Positions 61,901 to 64,000 of a DNA stretch of 64,000 nt are shown one piece after another; the stretch's first letter is position 1, and every line of letters begins with the position of its first letter. This stretch comes from Glandiceps talaboti (taxonomy: Eukaryota; Hemichordata; Enteropneusta; Spengelidae). The stretch spans positions 11,868,759 through 11,932,758 of the forward strand of contig NC_135559.1 of NCBI RefSeq assembly GCF_964340395.1, in the 5' to 3' direction. A program made the translations under genes and the position numbers. The notes beneath the pieces are model-generated. The model had not been told where the DNA came from. It made no database searches and was given only the letters and a program-made list of their open reading frames with translations.

Positions 61901-63233
61901 AGATGCCAAAGTGAGATTTAAAACCAGCTCCCAGTAGTTTTCACGGTACGGGTGCCCATCAGGTGGTCGGAATAAATCATATATAATTGTCTTATTTGTC
62001 TCTGCTGCATACTGGAGGAATTCTGTGTATGTAGGAATGGTCTGATTGCGATATCGCTGCTTCCAATACTCAGAAGTTTTTGATGCTTTGCGAAATGGAT
62101 CCGCCTGTATTGGGAAACAATAAATATCAAGTTTAAACAAGATTTGAAAGTTTGCAGAATGGTTCCATTTGTATTGGGAAAAAATAAATATAAAATTTAA
62201 GTTTTTCCGAGGAAATGATATATATAAGGTTGAAATAAGTCTTTGCTGATTTGCGACATTGATCTGTATTTGGAAAAATTGATCTGTATCACCTTCAAGT
62301 GAAATACAAGAAATGTCCTTGTTCAGTAAATGGAATCAATGTAATATGGTAAGCTTTAATAATATAATTTAATGAAGTTATGCAAAGCACTTCAGTATTT
62401 CAACTTGTTCATATCACCTTATGAGTTCTTCATAGCAATGTTAAAATGCAATGTATATAAAATGAAATATTTCATGTTCTCAGCGGGCATAACTTTGTTC
62501 TAAATACTGAACCACCATGAAGTTTTTGTTTGTTTAGTTTGAAAAACATTTATGGCAACATCATCCTGTCCATATCCTCTATAATGATAAAGAAACTAAA
62601 CTTTATCAACTGTCAACAACACAATGACCACACAAAATGAAAACTATAGCAAGATATGTTGGTGAAAAAAAAATCACTCTGTTCATGTTCCCTTTAAAGT
62701 TCTTCATAACATTGTTAATTGTAATATTTCCCGTTTTTTACAAAGCAACATTTACTTCTAGATACAGTTAAAATCAATATAAAATACTGAGATCACCGTA
62801 CAAATTTCTGCAATTCAAAATAATATCAAAATTTAGACATTTTAGAATCCAATATGGCCGCCAAATACGCTATGGGATACAAAAGATTGAGAATCAGGAT
62901 TTTGGTGGGAAAGCCCAGTAAAATGATATGGCAACCCTACTTTAGCTGCTCTTAAAAAAAACCGAGTCATTAAACGAGTGACAGTGAAGCTAGACTAAAA
63001 TGCAAGTAACCTTTCATTTGGAAACAAAAGTGACGAAAAGTATTCAACACATTGCAGACCATTTCACCAGAAAAAAACTTACATCTAAATACCACGATCC
63101 AGCATCTAACTGTTTTAAATCAGATATGTTAAACCAAGCGGCTTCTTCATTTTTTCTATCTGGAAATACGTCTTCTACATTGGTTGTCCTTCCTAATTTG
63201 TAATCATGAAGAAGGAATGGTACACCATCATAA
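54063..63233 (-). CDS. GDPD5-like: GDPD2/4/5-type (GDE) membrane glycerophosphodiester phosphodiesterase, C-terminal exons
   Basis: Minus-strand exons 63083-63233, 61883-62104, 61125-61279, 60870-61017, 60161-60243 and 54063-54321 join in frame. The first holds YDGVPFLLHDYKLGRTTNVE, a conserved GDPD active-site strand (HD). Next come PTYTEFLQYA...IIYDLFRPP, WWLSGVERHKVMLRAPDF, the C-terminal barrel region VNSKWLFSLYWCISLPTVTS, and a final membrane segment (TYLVIWIALDIASAVSILVM). The cytosolic tail has 85 residues (SPRRMMSGSKKQDEIVLAPN region) and ends at a stop. This arrangement matches the vertebrate six-membrane ecto-phosphodiesterases GDE2/GDE3; in those proteins the catalytic domain faces outside and GDE2 releases GPI-anchored proteins. 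The N-terminal half, with the HRG motif and earlier membrane spans, lies beyond 64000. The donor after 61125 was set to AAG|GTATGG because only that restores frame. The last intron is 5.8 kb and full of repeats. Confidence 0.88.
55311..55640 (+). mobile_element. TIR element copy, CTTCGGTTTTCTAAGATAG family
   Basis: Left end CACTCTGGTAATCATGCCTT, CGGTTTACTAAGATAGGCAC; right end TTTAGTTTGTTTCTATCTTA, GAAAACTGAATGCTCAATTA, CCAGAGTAAT. About 330 bp with terminal inverted repeats of about 50 bp. It is in the last intron of the GDPD gene. Confidence 0.85.
56400..57000. other. GDPD intron, nothing recognised
   Basis: AT-rich intronic sequence. Confidence 0.5.
57028..57251. repeat. two consecutive hairpin elements
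   Basis: First: TGTATTACACACC...TTTGATAAGAACAGTTTTAT...GCC (57028-57070) pairs with GGCCATATAATTGTTCTTAT...AATGTAATACA (57141-57182). Second: AATCGAAAACGATATCGAGG...GCC pairs with GGC...ACTCGATATCAGTTTGCGAT (57191-57251), with a GC-rich centre. Intronic. Confidence 0.85.
58025..58230. repeat. (ATGT)n microsatellite
   Basis: GTAT tetranucleotide arrays with a few interruptions, in the GDPD intron. Confidence 0.95.
58948..58988. repeat. (GT)n microsatellite
   Basis: Pure GT tract of about 40 bp. Confidence 0.95.
59172..59690 (+). mobile_element. TIR element copy, enlarged, CTTCGGTTTTCTAAGATAG family
   Basis: Left end TACACTGGTAATCAAGCCTT, CGGTTTTCTAAGATAG; right end TAGTTTGTGTCTATCTTAGT, AAACTGAAGGCTCAAATACC, AGTCTAAT. 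The inner left part matches 55340-55510. It carries about 190 bp of extra internal sequence (59405-59600) not present in the 55311 copy. Confidence 0.8.
62110..63080. other. GDPD intron, nothing recognised
   Basis: AT-rich. 62110-62300 has loosely repeated GAT.TGTATT.GG.AAA phrases echoing the adjacent exon border (CCTGTATTGGGAAACAATAA near 62104 and CATTTGTATTGGGAAAAAAT near 62166), suggesting a small local duplication. Confidence 0.4.
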
Positions 63234-64000
63234 CTGAAAAAATAATAACAATGAGTTTATGACATGACAGTAATAACATGTACACTTAACAATTTACTGG
63301 TAAAATGCCAAGCTAGTGTATACACTATGGAAGTGAAGTCATGCAAATCTTTTCACTGTACGGATGTCACAACACACTATACTGATATCGAACTATACAA
63401 TTCCTATGTCTAGTTCTTACCTTTGTTTTTTGTTTGTTTGTTTGTTTGTTTGTTTGTTTTTTGCTACTTATTAGAAGTACAGCATAAATAATGTGTGCAT
63501 GGGCAAAATGAAAATAATCAATTACAGTTATTATTATAGTATTTAAACTTCCCTCATCTCCTTCAAGTTGTTATCGGCGGTTTGTGAATTTCATGACATT
63601 TTTATGACGTTTGGCTATTCCTTACAGTATTTGATACAAGATGTTAGAATTTTATTTGGATTTGGATATCAGACTCTCATGAATTTCCATATATGGACAA
63701 GACTTTACCTGATTCGGTCATTTAACTATACCTTACAGTATTTGGTACTAGATTCTTAGTCACCACTTACTTGGAGATCTGACTCTGTAACATGTTACTG
63801 ATCTACACTTGGATTAGTAACTATCATAACATATTAATACTAATAGACTTCTATTAAACTCCACATAAACATCTTACCATATTTGGATAATGGATTTCAC
63901 TTATTGCTACCATATGTGGACTATATATCTTGCCAATGCCATATTTGAACTGACTTCACTTTTACCATATTTGGACTTTATCTTACCATATTCGGACAAC
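63234..64000. other. GDPD intron to window end
   Basis: No upstream exon was found. A (GTTT)n run lies at 63428-63460, and degenerate ACCATATTTGGA repeats occupy 63880-64000. Confidence 0.5.

Overview
The window is animal (metazoan) nuclear DNA: AT-rich, intron-rich and crowded with repeats. Spliced genes with GT/AG introns, C-type lectin, EGF and GDE-type phosphodiesterase exons, Penelope-like and LINE retroelements, a tRNA-derived SINE, MITEs and long microsatellites all point to an invertebrate. The combination would suit a marine invertebrate such as a hemichordate or lancelet, but a lophotrochozoan cannot be excluded from the sequence alone. I saw no bacterial operon, phage or CRISPR array.

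Layout. 0-9 kb: a large decayed inverted duplication (about 1.25-3.2 kb against 4.74-6.4 kb) around a minus-strand multi-membrane, gustatory-receptor-like exon, then a minus-strand CD225/dispanin (IFITM-like) gene at 6.8-8.2 kb. 9-16 kb: a foldback element, a direct duplication (12.73-13.76 and 14.87-15.87 kb) with a small candidate two-exon gene in the second copy, and a frameshifted CD225 exon relic. 16.5-20.5 kb: a Penelope-like element (PLE) nest with a reverse transcriptase-GIY-YIG ORF, a second endonuclease copy in inverted orientation, a third fragment, and hammerhead-ribozyme motifs. 20.7-25.5 kb: a plus-strand EGF plus C-type lectin gene. 25.6-33.2 kb: repeats, hammerhead-TA units, SINEs and a LINE 3' end.

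33.3-44.8 kb: a head-to-head pair around a CpG-rich region near 37.5-38.3 kb. NUFIP1 is on the plus strand, complete in eight coding exons, 577 residues. An acidic/SPLPP-containing gene is on the minus strand and may be the GPALPP1 neighbour. 44.8-54 kb is gene-free repeat territory. 54.06-63.23 kb holds the 3' half of a minus-strand GDPD2/4/5-type (GDE) glycerophosphodiester phosphodiesterase gene.

The most interesting layer is RNA-level. At least two distinct families of type-I hammerhead ribozyme motifs, plus a third degenerate one, recur in and around the PLE copies and their TA-repeat satellites. Each has full stem complementarity in the intact copies, a 3-bp stem III, and the same U-U mismatch at the base of stem II. 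The genes show no functional link to one another beyond the NUFIP1 divergent pair; most of the structure is explained by mobile elements and local duplication.
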